Positions 8,322 to 17,162 of a stretch of 61,146 nt of DNA are shown here, in pieces. This DNA is from an uncultured Verrucomicrobiota bacterium (GTDB lineage Bacteria > Verrucomicrobiota > Kiritimatiellia > CAJWTS01): assembly GCA_913047795.1 (NCBI GenBank), contig CAJWTS010000015.1, forward strand, positions 1-61,146. The letters are read 5' to 3'. The notes under the pieces are model-generated. The model was given only the letters and a program-made list of their open reading frames with translations, was not told the DNA's origin and ran no database searches. Numbering within the stretch: the first letter of the stretch is position 1; each line of letters begins with the position of its first letter. Position numbers and translations under genes: made by a program.

Positions 8322-9419
8322 TTAGCGCGCAACGCGCGCGCCGCCGCCCCGAACAAGACTCTCAACCTCGGCGAGCGTGGACATCGACGTGTCCCCCGGC
8401 GTCGTCATCGCCAGGGCCCCATGCGCAGCCCCGTACTCGACCGCGATTGCCGCATCACCCGCCGTCATGAAACCGTAGACCAGGCCCGATGCAAAACTGT
8501 CCCCGCCACCAACCCGATCCAGGATCTCTAGATTCGCGCGATGTGTCGCCTCGTAGAAGGTACCGTCCGCCCAGCATATGGCGCCCCAGTCATTAACTGT
8601 CGCCGACCGGACCCTGCGTAACGTGGTCGCCACGACCTTCAAGTTCGGGTACTGCGTAACCGCCTGCTCGATCATTCGCTTGAACCCGTCAACCGGAAGC
8701 TCCTCAAGCGACGCATCCACGCCCTCGACCTCAAGCCCGAGACAGGCGGTAAAATCCTCCTCGTTTCCAATCATAACATCAACATGGCTTGCGATCCTCC
8801 GGTTCACCTCGCGCGCTTTTGCCTGGCCTCCGATATCTTCCCACAGTGACGGACGGTAGTTCAGATCATACGACACAACGGTTCCGTGCTTGTGCGCAGC
8901 CTCGATCGCCTCGGAAACCACATCCGCGGTCGATGCCGAAAGTGCCGCAAAAATCCCGCCGGTATGCAGCCATCGCACGCCCTGTTGGCCGAAGATATGA
9001 TCCCAGTCGAAATCGCCGGGTTGGATCTGCGAGGCCGCGGTGTGCCCGCGATCAGGCACCCCGACGGCTCCACGCACGCCAAATCCGCGCTCCGTGAAGT
9101 TGAGTCCGTTGCGCACCTTACGGCCGATACTGTCGCACGATTCCCAGCGCACGAGGTCCATATTCACTCCGCCCTGCAGGATGAAATCCTCGATCAATCG
9201 CCCAATTTCATTATCGGCCAGGGCGCTGGCAAGAGCTGTGCGCAGACCAAAACATCGGCGTAATCCGCGCGCGACATTGTACTCCCCGCCCCCTTCCCAG
9301 GCCTCGAAACGGCGGGCTGTCCGAACGCGCCCCTCCCCGGGGTCCAGCCGCAACATGACCTCGCCCAGGGCCAGCAGGTCGAACGCGCAAGAATCCGCAG
9401 ACTTTATGTCCAATGTGCT
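8322..9419 (-). CDS. PfkB-family sugar kinase, 2-keto-3-deoxygluconate kinase-like
   Basis: The protein of about 365 residues belongs to the ribokinase/PfkB family. It has LLALGEVMLRLDPGEGR near the N-terminus, a GGGEYNVARGL block, and the C-terminal DRVGGGDSFASG motif with the catalytic Asp and anion hole. SYDLNYRPSLW resembles KDG kinases, which phosphorylate 2-keto-3-deoxygluconate in uronate or Entner-Doudoroff breakdown. That substrate is likely but not certain. It is the last of four minus-strand genes (GH4, fused oxidoreductase, HAD, kinase) that look like one sugar-use cluster, with only 66 bases separating it from the HAD gene. The start MSTLDIK is chosen over an ATG twelve codons upstream. 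Confidence 0.85.
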   Translation of the reverse strand, partial: STLDIKSADSCAFDLLALGEVMLRLDPGEGRVRTARRFEAWEGGGEYNVARGLRRCFGLRTALASALADNEIGRLIEDFILQGGVNMDLVRWESCDSIGRKVRNGLNFTERGFGVRGAVGVPDRGHTAASQIQPGDFDWDHIFGQQGVRWLHTGGIFAALSASTADVVSEAIEAAHKHGTVVSYDLNYRPSLWEDIGGQAKAREVNRRIASHVDVMIGNEEDFTACLGLEVEGVDASLEELPVDGFKRMIEQAVTQYPNLKVVATTLRRVRSATVNDWGAICWADGTFYEATHRANLEILDRVGGGDSFASGLVYGFMTAGDAAIAVEYGAAHGALAMTTPGDTSMSTLAEVESLVRGGGARVAR

Positions 9420-9485
9420 CATCTCAACTGTCGAGAGTACGGGCTTGGCTTGCAAACTTCCAGAACAAGATTCGCAACGAGACCG

Positions 9486-10172
9486 CTATCCTACAAGCGC
9501 GGCAAGTTTCGCCAACGTCAGTGTTGAAAAATCGGGATGCTGCGCAGCGGCCCCCGCCGCCTTGTGCAAATGCTCCGGATCGGCCCCGGCCGTAATCACC
9601 ACGTACGGCGCGCCCGCCGCCTCGGCCGCAGCAAAGCCCGACGGCGAATCCTCTATAACGACGCAACGTCGGACAGGCACGTTCAGGCCGCGCGCGGCGG
9701 CCTCGTAGAGGTCCGGATGCGGCTTGCCGAGCGGAACATCCGAGACACTCAAGATCACGTCAAAGTATGCGCGAATCTCGAGGCCATCGAGCACGAACCC
9801 GATATTGGAATGCGGCGAGTTCGAAACGGTCGCGCAGGGCACACCTGCATCGCACAATTCCTGCAACAGTTCCGTCAGTCCCGGCATTTCGCGCAGATGG
9901 GGGCCGAACAATTCGCGATAGATCGCCTCCTTCTCCTCATCGACGCAGGCGACCTGGCGCGAATCCACATCATCCCCGTAGAGCAGGCGCGCGTTCGCCT
10001 CGTTACTGCGCGAATGAATCTTCTGACTGTAATACTCCGCGGTGATCGGGAAACCGTTGCGATGACCGAACTCGATCCACGCATCGCGATGAAACAGCCG
10101 GTTGTCCACCATGGTGCCATCGACGTCAAAAATAACGGCCCACGGCGCGGCCTCTGTCGACGCGGACGCCAC
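9486..10172 (-). CDS. HAD-superfamily hydrolase, beta-phosphoglucomutase-like
   Basis: This is a 228-residue HAD protein with the nucleophile motif FDVDGTMVD (Asp16 and Asp18), motif II SNSPHSN, a Lys in GKPHPDLY, and motif IV IEDSPSG. A helical cap lies between residues 30 and 95. GKPxPD plus EDSxSG is typical of the beta-phosphoglucomutase and sugar phosphatase branch. Its place directly after the fused oxidoreductase, with no intergenic base, argues for a sugar-phosphate substrate. Whether it is a mutase or a phosphatase cannot be told. Confidence 0.88.
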   Translation of the reverse strand: MASASTEAAPWAVIFDVDGTMVDNRLFHRDAWIEFGHRNGFPITAEYYSQKIHSRSNEANARLLYGDDVDSRQVACVDEEKEAIYRELFGPHLREMPGLTELLQELCDAGVPCATVSNSPHSNIGFVLDGLEIRAYFDVILSVSDVPLGKPHPDLYEAAARGLNVPVRRCVVIEDSPSGFAAAEAAGAPYVVITAGADPEHLHKAAGAAAQHPDFSTLTLAKLAALVG

Positions 10173-12179
10173 CTAGGACGGGCTATCCGCGCGAAGATCG
10201 AGCCACTCGACCTCCTTCGCCGACAGGCGAATGCTCAGCGCTTTGAGCGAGGACGTCAACTGACCGGGATCATGCGGGCAGAAGAGCGGAAAAACCGGAA
10301 ACTTCTGATGCAAGACGTAGGCCAGCGCCACCGCCGTTGGATCCACCCTGCGCTTCTCCGCTATCTGCGTTGCGCGGCGAGCCCGCTCGAAGTTCTCTTC
10401 GCTGTACCAGCAGAAGCCGAAGGCGAAGTCGGGACGATCGGGTCCGGCCAGTGACGGAACAAAGAAGCCCTGCGCCTGGCTCGACCAGGGAAAGAGCGGA
10501 AACTGATTGTCCTCGTGCCAACCACGCGACGCGTCATCACTAGCGGCGCGACAGTCCGGCCACGGCGGTTCCACCATTCGCGCCAAACTGAAGTTGTTGC
10601 TCAACGCACTAAACCCGCGCTTGCCGTTCGCGGCCGCATAGGCGTTTGCCTCCTCGATCCGCGCGATGGTCCAGTTTGAGCCGCCGAACACGCGAATCGT
10701 GCCGGCATCGCAATGCTCGTTGAGCACGTCGATCCACTCGCCCACCGGGACCTCGAGATTGTCCCGATGCAACATGTAGATATCGATGTAGTCGGCCTGC
10801 ATGCGGTCGAGTGTCTCCTGGCACTCACGGCGCATCCCCTCCGGCGTGCAGTGCGGGGGATGGGCGCCCTTCGCCAGCACGTATACGTCGCTGCGAATAT
10901 TCCGGTTGCGGATCCATTGCCCGATCGTTCCGTCCGTGCGGCCATAGACCCAGGCCGAATCGAAAACGTTGCCACCGGACTCGACGTAACGATCGAAAAC
11001 AGCCGACGACTGGTGGAAATTCGGCAAGGTGGAACCCATCGCCAGGATAGAGACATCACCCTCCAGCCCCGGAATCTTTCCGTAGCGCATCTTGACGTCG
11101 GCATCCCGACGCAACGGTCGACCGGAGATTGGCGTCGTCATGTTCTCCGGCTTCTCCATCTCGTACTCGAGACCCACGGCCGCGCGCCACTGATCCAGAA
11201 CCTGTATATTGCCGAGCGTATCCGCCTTACTCATCGCCGGGAACTGCCCCTCGCGCTTGCGCAGGTTTTTCGCGACATGATCGACCTCGCCCGAGTAAAG
11301 ACCTGCACTCGATCGAACCGTGATCGTGCGTGATTTCTGGCCCTTCGGATGAACGATAATCTTGCTACTGCCCCCCGTGTGCCCCTGGCAGAACCACGGA
11401 CTCAGGACCTCAAACTGCCCTTCCGTTCCGTACACCGTCACAGTCGATGGTTGACCGAGTTGCACGGCGCAGGTCAGCGACGCGATGATGTCTCCGGGGA
11501 ATTTCAACAGAGCCGTCGTATAAACATCTGTACCGGTCTTTTCGTGAAGGCTTCCAACCGCGTGCACCTCGAGCGGCTCCGCCACCTCACCACCGTTTGC
11601 CACTCCGGCAATCAGGCGCGCCATCGATGCGCAATAGCAACCGATATCCATGATACCGCCACCGGCCAGGTCGTGCTTGAGATGACGCCCTTCCACGTTG
11701 TCCCCCACGTCGAAACTGAAACGTGCCTCGATCGCCCGAACGTCACCGATCGCGCGGTCGCGGATTAGCCCCACGATTCTGCGCGTCTGGGCCGTGCATC
11801 GATACATGAACGCCTCCATAAAAAACACGTCGTGACGGTTTGCCGCATCAATAACCGTCATGGCTTCGGCGGCATTCAGCGTCACCGGCTTCTCGCAAAG
11901 AATATGCTTCCCAGCCTCCGCGCAACGGATCGCCCATACAGCGTGCATCGGATGCGGCGTGGCCACATAGACCGCATCGACATCTCCATCCTCGAGCATG
12001 GCCTCGTAAGACCCGTAGCGGCGCGGCACATCATTCTCCTCGCCGAATGCATCCGCCTTCGCCTGCGACCGACTGGCAATCGCGAGCATTTCCCCCCGCT
12101 TCGACGACTTGACGCCCTGAACGAAGGCACCCGCGATTCCACCGGCACCAATGATGCCCCATCTTAGTTTCTCTGCCAT
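10173..12179 (-). CDS. Fused Gfo/Idh/MocA oxidoreductase and aldo/keto reductase
   Basis: A single open frame of 668 residues holds two complete NAD(P)-dependent enzymes. Residues 1-340 are Gfo/Idh/MocA: GIIGAGGIAG nucleotide motif and CEKPVTLNAAEA with the catalytic-region Lys97. Residues about 366-668 are an aldo/keto reductase with all four catalytic positions visible: Asp407 and Tyr412 (FDSAWVYGR), Lys437 (VLAKGAHP) and His471 (MLHRDN). A linker of about 25 residues joins them. I chose the ATG at 12179, with GGGAGAAAG upstream; an upstream TTG is less likely. The gene lies between a GH4 glycosidase and a HAD enzyme, so sequential oxidation and reduction of one sugar is plausible. Confidence 0.9.
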   Translation of the reverse strand: MAEKLRWGIIGAGGIAGAFVQGVKSSKRGEMLAIASRSQAKADAFGEENDVPRRYGSYEAMLEDGDVDAVYVATPHPMHAVWAIRCAEAGKHILCEKPVTLNAAEAMTVIDAANRHDVFFMEAFMYRCTAQTRRIVGLIRDRAIGDVRAIEARFSFDVGDNVEGRHLKHDLAGGGIMDIGCYCASMARLIAGVANGGEVAEPLEVHAVGSLHEKTGTDVYTTALLKFPGDIIASLTCAVQLGQPSTVTVYGTEGQFEVLSPWFCQGHTGGSSKIIVHPKGQKSRTITVRSSAGLYSGEVDHVAKNLRKREGQFPAMSKADTLGNIQVLDQWRAAVGLEYEMEKPENMTTPISGRPLRRDADVKMRYGKIPGLEGDVSILAMGSTLPNFHQSSAVFDRYVESGGNVFDSAWVYGRTDGTIGQWIRNRNIRSDVYVLAKGAHPPHCTPEGMRRECQETLDRMQADYIDIYMLHRDNLEVPVGEWIDVLNEHCDAGTIRVFGGSNWTIARIEEANAYAAANGKRGFSALSNNFSLARMVEPPWPDCRAASDDASRGWHEDNQFPLFPWSSQAQGFFVPSLAGPDRPDFAFGFCWYSEENFERARRATQIAEKRRVDPTAVALAYVLHQKFPVFPLFCPHDPGQLTSSLKALSIRLSAKEVEWLDLRADSPS

Positions 12180-12255
12180 CTGATCACTTTCTCCCAATTG
12201 TCATTGCTTACTGAATCTTCGTGGGTCCCGTCAATCAATGAACCGCCCGCGCACG

Positions 12256-13791
12256 TCACGCGACTTTGCGTGCCTTGGCACGATCGCGCGCACGTTGCGC
12301 TGCGGCCTTATCGGCCTGCATGACACTCGCATCCTTGTCACGCCGCAATTCGGCCACGCTCTTGGTCTTGATCCGTGCCGCACCCTTCCACTTGCGAGTC
12401 TTGACCTTGCCCTGCGCCAGGCGCTTGCGCGCCTTATTGATATCGCCGCGACGATAGTTCGGGAGCCAGGCTGACTGGTGCACCAGCATGTCGTCGGTCA
12501 TCTGCCAGATTTCGTCCGGGTCAAGCATGGCCCCCACAAGCGGATCGTGCAGCATCGCCTGCTTGAGCAGCGTGACGTCACCGGCCACGGCGGCGTCCTT
12601 GGCCATGCGCTGCACGTTGATGCTGGCCATGCAGGTCGCGGCGCAGGCCTGCGGCAGATCACCGACCGACGGAATGTGCATGCCAAGCGCATCCACATAA
12701 CCGGGCACCTCGACAATACAATCGTCAGGCAAATTCGTAATGGCGCCGTTGTTGCGCACGTTGAAGTGGCCACGATAGACGCGGCCGGTCTCCATTGACT
12801 CGATAATGTACGATCCGTGTTCCGATGAGCGCGTACGCTCGGCGAGCGGCTTACCAGCCTCGGCGAGCCACTTGGGGAAGTCACTCTTGAACCAGTTGCG
12901 TCCCTCCGTACAAATCCGCAGGTACCCGCCTGTCTCCCCGTTGATCCAACACGACATGTCGATCCACTTATTGATCTCGTCGGCACGCTTGCGGTACCAG
13001 GGGACATATTCCGATACGTGCCCGTTAGACTCCGTCGTGAAATAGCCGAAGCGGCGTAACATATCGATTCGCACCTTTTCCGTCTTCGAAAACACGGGGT
13101 GCTTCTCAAACGCGCGCAACAGACGCTCGCTGCTCACCTCCCTGCCCTTGTACACAACCTTGATGTACCAGGTCTGGTGGTTGATCCCGGCGCAGATGAT
13201 GTCCACCTCGCTCTTGTCCTTTGCCCCCAGTGCCGCCGCGATCCCGTGCCAGCCGCCTTCAACTCCATGGCAGAGGCCGACCATATCGACTCCTTCGTTA
13301 CGATCCCGGGCATCCAGCCCTGCCCAGGTGTTCATCGCCATGGGGTTACTGTAGTTCAGGAAGAAACAGTCGTCCGCCGCCACGGCTTTCATGTCCTTCT
13401 GGAACGCAAGGACCTGGGGAATATTGCGTTGCCCATACATGATGCCACCCGCGCAAAGCGTGTCACCCACACACTGGTCGACACCGTAACTGAGCGGAAT
13501 ATCGATATCCGTCTTAAACGCATCCAGGCCGCCGATCCGCGTACAATTGATGACGTAATCCGCGCCTTCGAGGGCCTTGCGCCGGTTGATCGTTGTGGTC
13601 AGCTTCGCCGGAAGTTTGTTCGCCTTGATATCTTTCTTACACAGCTTGGCGACCCGCTCCAGGTTTTGCTTATTAATATCGTGAAAGGCGAACTGCGTGT
13701 CTTGCAACTCGGGCACAGTCAAGATGTCCAACATCAATTGGCGCGTAAATCCAACACTTCCGGCCCCAATAAAAGCAACTTTGATCGACAT
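12256..13791 (-). CDS. Family 4 glycoside hydrolase (alpha-galactosidase/alpha-glucosidase type)
   Basis: This 511-residue protein has the GH4 N-terminal Rossmann motif FIGAGSVGF and the INCTRIGG block. NYSNPMAMNTW and the metal ligands Cys174 (GLCHG) and His205 (AGINH) follow; this spacing matches well-studied GH4 enzymes. GH4 enzymes cleave glycosides by a redox-elimination mechanism using NAD and Mn. The start is fixed by GGAGGAAGACGAATC just before ATG 13791; the frame is open further upstream but without a ribosome site. The last 50 residues are Lys/Arg/Ala-rich and repetitive, unusual for the family. It heads the sugar cluster. Whether it prefers galactosides, glucosides or glucuronides is not clear. 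Confidence 0.92.
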   Translation of the reverse strand: MSIKVAFIGAGSVGFTRQLMLDILTVPELQDTQFAFHDINKQNLERVAKLCKKDIKANKLPAKLTTTINRRKALEGADYVINCTRIGGLDAFKTDIDIPLSYGVDQCVGDTLCAGGIMYGQRNIPQVLAFQKDMKAVAADDCFFLNYSNPMAMNTWAGLDARDRNEGVDMVGLCHGVEGGWHGIAAALGAKDKSEVDIICAGINHQTWYIKVVYKGREVSSERLLRAFEKHPVFSKTEKVRIDMLRRFGYFTTESNGHVSEYVPWYRKRADEINKWIDMSCWINGETGGYLRICTEGRNWFKSDFPKWLAEAGKPLAERTRSSEHGSYIIESMETGRVYRGHFNVRNNGAITNLPDDCIVEVPGYVDALGMHIPSVGDLPQACAATCMASINVQRMAKDAAVAGDVTLLKQAMLHDPLVGAMLDPDEIWQMTDDMLVHQSAWLPNYRRGDINKARKRLAQGKVKTRKWKGAARIKTKSVAELRRDKDASVMQADKAAAQRARDRAKARKVA

Positions 13792-13967
13792 GATTCGTCT
13801 TCCTCCAAGAGTTAAAAACAGCCCCGAATTTTGCCTAGGCAACGATTCCCCTGCAACAAGAAACATCCACAAACCCAAATCGCAATTCCTGTCAACCGAC
13901 GGCCGCGACGTAGTCTCGACGGATCGAGCTCCACCGTGCTATCTTTCCGCCCAGCTCTTCGATTCCC

Positions 13968-14246
13968 ATGATACATGGCGGCATCAACCTCGTTTTCATC
14001 ATCATCTTTCTGCTGGGCCAAGGCGGAGCAGCCGAAACCCTCCCCGACCCAGCACCCCGATACAGTAAACCGACGAGGGGCCTACCGTTCGCGCAACTAC
14101 AAGCGGAGATCAATAATACCCGTAAGCAGGCAAGCCGCGAACCCATGGGGCAGGCCCGAATACCGCCGCGAACGATCGAGGTCCAGGACGTATCGCCTCC
14201 GCCCCATGTTCAACAGCAACCCTCCGCTCCGGCGCCCAACCGCTGA
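13968..14246 (+). CDS. Small secreted or membrane-anchored hypothetical protein
   Basis: This 92-residue frame begins with a hydrophobic segment (INLVFIIIFLLGQGGAAE) that looks like a signal peptide with a possible cleavage after GGAA. The mature part is Pro/Gln-rich and has no recognisable domain. It ends eight bases before the acyl-CoA synthetase start. No Shine-Dalgarno element is seen, and a shifted overlapping frame is also open, so it may not be translated. Confidence 0.4.
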   Translation: MIHGGINLVFIIIFLLGQGGAAETLPDPAPRYSKPTRGLPFAQLQAEINNTRKQASREPMGQARIPPRTIEVQDVSPPPHVQQQPSAPAPNR

Positions 14247-14254
14247 CACTCCGC

Positions 14255-16093
14255 GTGAACCCGTCTGAACCCGTATGGATTCCCCGCCCCGGTGACGTCG
14301 CGCACGCGAACGTCACCGCCCTGATGAGAAGACTCGGTCTCGACTCCTACGATGAACTGCATCGCTGGTCGATCGAGCATCGCGAGGCATACTGGGAATC
14401 CGTTGTCGCCTCTTTCGAAATTGCATACGCACATCCCCCCGACGTGGTCCTGGACGCTTCCGGAGGTCCATACCATCCACGGTGGCTGCCCGGTGCCATG
14501 CTCAATATTGTCGAGAGTTGCCTTGATCACGATCCATCAGCGACCGCTGTACTGAGCCAGGCGGCGGGCGGCGATCTGCGCTGCTGGTCGGTGGCTGAAC
14601 TGAAAACCATGAGCGCACGTGTCGCCAACGGCCTCCTTGCACAAGGGCTTGGGAAAGGGGCTCGCATCGCCATCGTAGCGCCCTTAACCGCCGAGGCCGT
14701 TGCCATGTATCTCGGAATCATCCGCATCGGCGCGGCGGCCGTCTCGATCCCCGAGAGCTTTTCGGCATCCGAAATCGCGCGTCGCATCCGGATCACAGAC
14801 GCCGCGGCCGTGTTCACGCAGGATGTCATCCTGCGCGGGAGCAAGACGCTGCCACTGTACGAACGCATCGTTGAAGCACAGGCTCCGCCCGCCATCGTGC
14901 TGCCCGGAGCCGGCCACATGACCGTCGCCCTACGCGATCAGGATCGGGACTGGGCAAATTTCCTGTCAGAAGATGCGGAGTTCGAAACAATCATCTGCGA
15001 TGCTGAAGACCCGATTAACATTCTCTTCTCGTCAGGCACGACGGGAGATCCGAAGGCAATTCCATGGAACCACGTTTCTCCGCTCAAGGGCGCAGCTGAC
15101 GCGCGCTACCATATGGATGTTCATCCCGGCGATGTGCTCGCCTGGCCGACGAGCCTCGGATGGATGATGGGGCCATGGCTGATCCTTTCCAGCCTCCTCA
15201 ACCGCGCCACGATCGCGATCTTCGACGGTTCGCCGCTCGATCGTGCCTTTGGTCGATTTCTGGGTGACGCCGGCGTCACAATGCTCGGCGTCATACCGAG
15301 TCTGGTACGCTCGTGGCGAGCAAGCGAATGCATGCAGGATCTCGACTGGAACAGGATTCGTGTCATGGCATCCACAGGCGAGTGTTCGAATGCCGATGAC
15401 ATGGCCTGGCTGATGCAACTTAACGGGCACCGCCCGCTAATCGAATACTGTGGTGGAACCGAACTGGCCGGAGGCTACATCAGCGGCACCGTGTTGCATC
15501 CAGCCATACCCGCATGTTTCAGCACCCTTACGCTCGGCACGGAGGCCGTCATCCTCGATGACAAAGGAGCCCCGGCCGAGAATGGAGAACTCTTTTTGGT
15601 CCCGCCAACAATCGGTTTCACGGCCACTCTCCTGAACCGGGATCACGACGAGGCCTATCATGACGATACCCCACGGGGCCCGAACGGAAAGAGCCTTCGC
15701 CGCCACGGCGACCAGATGGAACGTCTACCCAGCGGCTATTACCGCGCGCACGGCCGCATGGACGACACGATGAACCTTGGCGGAATCAAGACGAGTTCGG
15801 CCGAGATCGAACGTGTGGTTTTGGCCCTCGAATCGGTTCGCGAAGTGGCCGCAATCGCCATCCCCTCGCCCGGCGGCGGGCCCGACCAACTCGTCGTGTA
15901 TGCCCTCCCGGAAACCGGGCCAGTCGTCGATCAGGCACAACTCCTTGAGGAGGTCCGTGCCGCCGTAAAACGCGAGCTAAATCCCCTCTTCAGGGTTCAC
16001 GAACTCGTCATCACCGACGCCCTGCCCCGCACCCCCTCAAACAAGATCATGCGTCGGGTATTACGCGAGGGTTACGAGGACGAGCGGATGTAG
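14255..16093 (+). CDS. AMP-forming acyl-CoA synthetase/ligase
   Basis: The 612-residue protein is an ANL-superfamily adenylating enzyme. The P-loop ILFSSGTTGDPKAIPW is at about residue 255. The aromatic motif is YCGGTELAGG, then come YYRAHGRMDDTMNLGGIKTSSAEIE (hinge and A8) and the terminal catalytic Lys in TPSNKIMRR. The N-terminal cap (WIPRPGDVAHANVTALM) resembles acetyl/acetoacetyl-CoA synthetases and plant AAE17/18-like enzymes, so a short-chain acid is the likely substrate. It activates the acid as acyl-AMP and transfers it to CoA. It is convergent with the isochorismatase-like gene, with eighteen bases between stops. Confidence 0.9.
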   Translation: MNPSEPVWIPRPGDVAHANVTALMRRLGLDSYDELHRWSIEHREAYWESVVASFEIAYAHPPDVVLDASGGPYHPRWLPGAMLNIVESCLDHDPSATAVLSQAAGGDLRCWSVAELKTMSARVANGLLAQGLGKGARIAIVAPLTAEAVAMYLGIIRIGAAAVSIPESFSASEIARRIRITDAAAVFTQDVILRGSKTLPLYERIVEAQAPPAIVLPGAGHMTVALRDQDRDWANFLSEDAEFETIICDAEDPINILFSSGTTGDPKAIPWNHVSPLKGAADARYHMDVHPGDVLAWPTSLGWMMGPWLILSSLLNRATIAIFDGSPLDRAFGRFLGDAGVTMLGVIPSLVRSWRASECMQDLDWNRIRVMASTGECSNADDMAWLMQLNGHRPLIEYCGGTELAGGYISGTVLHPAIPACFSTLTLGTEAVILDDKGAPAENGELFLVPPTIGFTATLLNRDHDEAYHDDTPRGPNGKSLRRHGDQMERLPSGYYRAHGRMDDTMNLGGIKTSSAEIERVVLALESVREVAAIAIPSPGGGPDQLVVYALPETGPVVDQAQLLEEVRAAVKRELNPLFRVHELVITDALPRTPSNKIMRRVLREGYEDERM

Positions 16094-16111
16094 CTCTTGA
16101 TACCGACCGAT

Positions 16112-16861
16112 TCAATCCTCTAGACGGACGCGTGTGGGCTCGTTGCCGGTCGTGAGCCAGTCGATGATGTCACGCGTCTGCATCACGTATCCAAAGACAC
16201 GCCCAAATAGAATCTGGGTCGCTTCGCTCATACCGGGATCAAGGGTTGTGCAGCCATCGGAAGCAAGTATGACATGAAACCCCCGATCGGCTGCGTCCAA
16301 CGCGGTGGTAAACACACACATGTCCGCAGCCAGCCCGGTGAGAACGAGCGTATCGACTTCCATATTCCTCAGAAAGAGATCGATGGACGTCGAATGAAAC
16401 GTGCTGCTGGTATTCTTGTCCAGGATCAGCTCACCCGGCAGGGGTGCGAGCGCGGGAATGATTTCATGCCCGCGCGTGCCCTGAAGCGGCATATGGTCAG
16501 CTTCACCATCCGTCGCAACGCGTGCCATGCGCTCGCGATTGCGACGTCTCAGGATCATATCCTCTGCCTCAGGCAGCAGTGAGCCGTGTCGCGTGTAGAA
16601 CACGTGCGATTGCCGCTCCCTGAACACAGAGAGCAGTCGGCCAATGTTGACCGTGATGTCATCGACACGCTTCGAGTAGGCCTCGTAAATCTCGGGGCAT
16701 TGCATGTGTAAAGCGCGCGCCAGGTGCCCTTCCGGACTGATACAATAGTGTTGCATGTCGATCACCCCGAGCGCGATCCGCTCCCGTGAAATCGGCAACT
16801 CCACTCCAAATGCGGCCGTTGGCCACTGATCCAGAAACGTTATCTGTCTTCCTGACATCAC
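16112..16861 (-). CDS. Isochorismatase-like cysteine hydrolase
   Basis: The 249-residue protein has the Asp-Lys-Cys triad of the family: Asp35 (GVIDMQ), Lys149 (LDKNTSSTF) and Cys182 (AADMCVFTTA). The cis-peptide context LTGLAADMC is also typical. Members hydrolyse amides or enol ethers, for example nicotinamide, N-carbamoyl compounds or isochorismate. Which of these applies is unknown. The insert at about 95-130 (RRRNRERMARV) is longer than in nicotinamidases. It stands alone, transcribed from the 300-base gap upstream. Confidence 0.88.
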   Translation of the reverse strand: MMSGRQITFLDQWPTAAFGVELPISRERIALGVIDMQHYCISPEGHLARALHMQCPEIYEAYSKRVDDITVNIGRLLSVFRERQSHVFYTRHGSLLPEAEDMILRRRNRERMARVATDGEADHMPLQGTRGHEIIPALAPLPGELILDKNTSSTFHSTSIDLFLRNMEVDTLVLTGLAADMCVFTTALDAADRGFHVILASDGCTTLDPGMSEATQILFGRVFGYVMQTRDIIDWLTTGNEPTRVRLED

Positions 16862-17162
16862 CGGTTACTCCTTCACGCAGGTGTTTGCCTCCACACCGAT
16901 TCGAGCGTTCGTCTATATTGCAAACGTATTGACAAACACCCACACTAACGCTTCGGCGCGACCTGCGCTACAACCTTCATCGTGATGTTGCCCATTAATA
17001 TTTGGCGTGCCTTCGGGCCCGCTCGCCTTGCGGCACTCAGATACCCCCTGACCGATGATGCAAACAGCTCCACACCTGCAATCCGATCGTCTTCCGTGCT
17101 ATAAGCTCTCCTATGCAGCATCCTCCTGACCCCTCGTGCCACCGATAGAAGAGCCTGTGTCC
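16862..17162. other. Intergenic region between two divergent genes
   Basis: This 301-base stretch must hold the promoters of the isochorismatase-like gene and of alr. A TATAAG box occurs at 17100-17105 on the plus strand, without a convincing -35. A 65-codon frame on the minus strand (16945-17142) has no ribosome site or family pattern and I do not call it. An eleven-codon frame starts at 17113, just below the TATAAG box. No hairpin of note was seen. Confidence 0.5.

Noticed and set aside
8322..8342. GCGCG-CAA-CGCGC hairpin at the end of the sugar kinase gene as a terminator
   Set aside because: The short arms lie within coding DNA of a GC-rich genome and no T-run follows.
9537..10454. A 305-residue frame opposite the HAD gene
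   Set aside because: Antisense shadow of a gene with intact HAD motifs.
16945..17142. A 65-residue minus-strand frame in a 300-base gap
   Set aside because: No ribosome site, no hydrophobic or domain pattern, and composition like random high-GC DNA.
17113..17148. An eleven-codon frame beginning seven bases below a TATAAG box, upstream of alr
   Set aside because: It could be a leader peptide, but there is no -35, no ribosome site and nothing in its sequence that points to attenuation.
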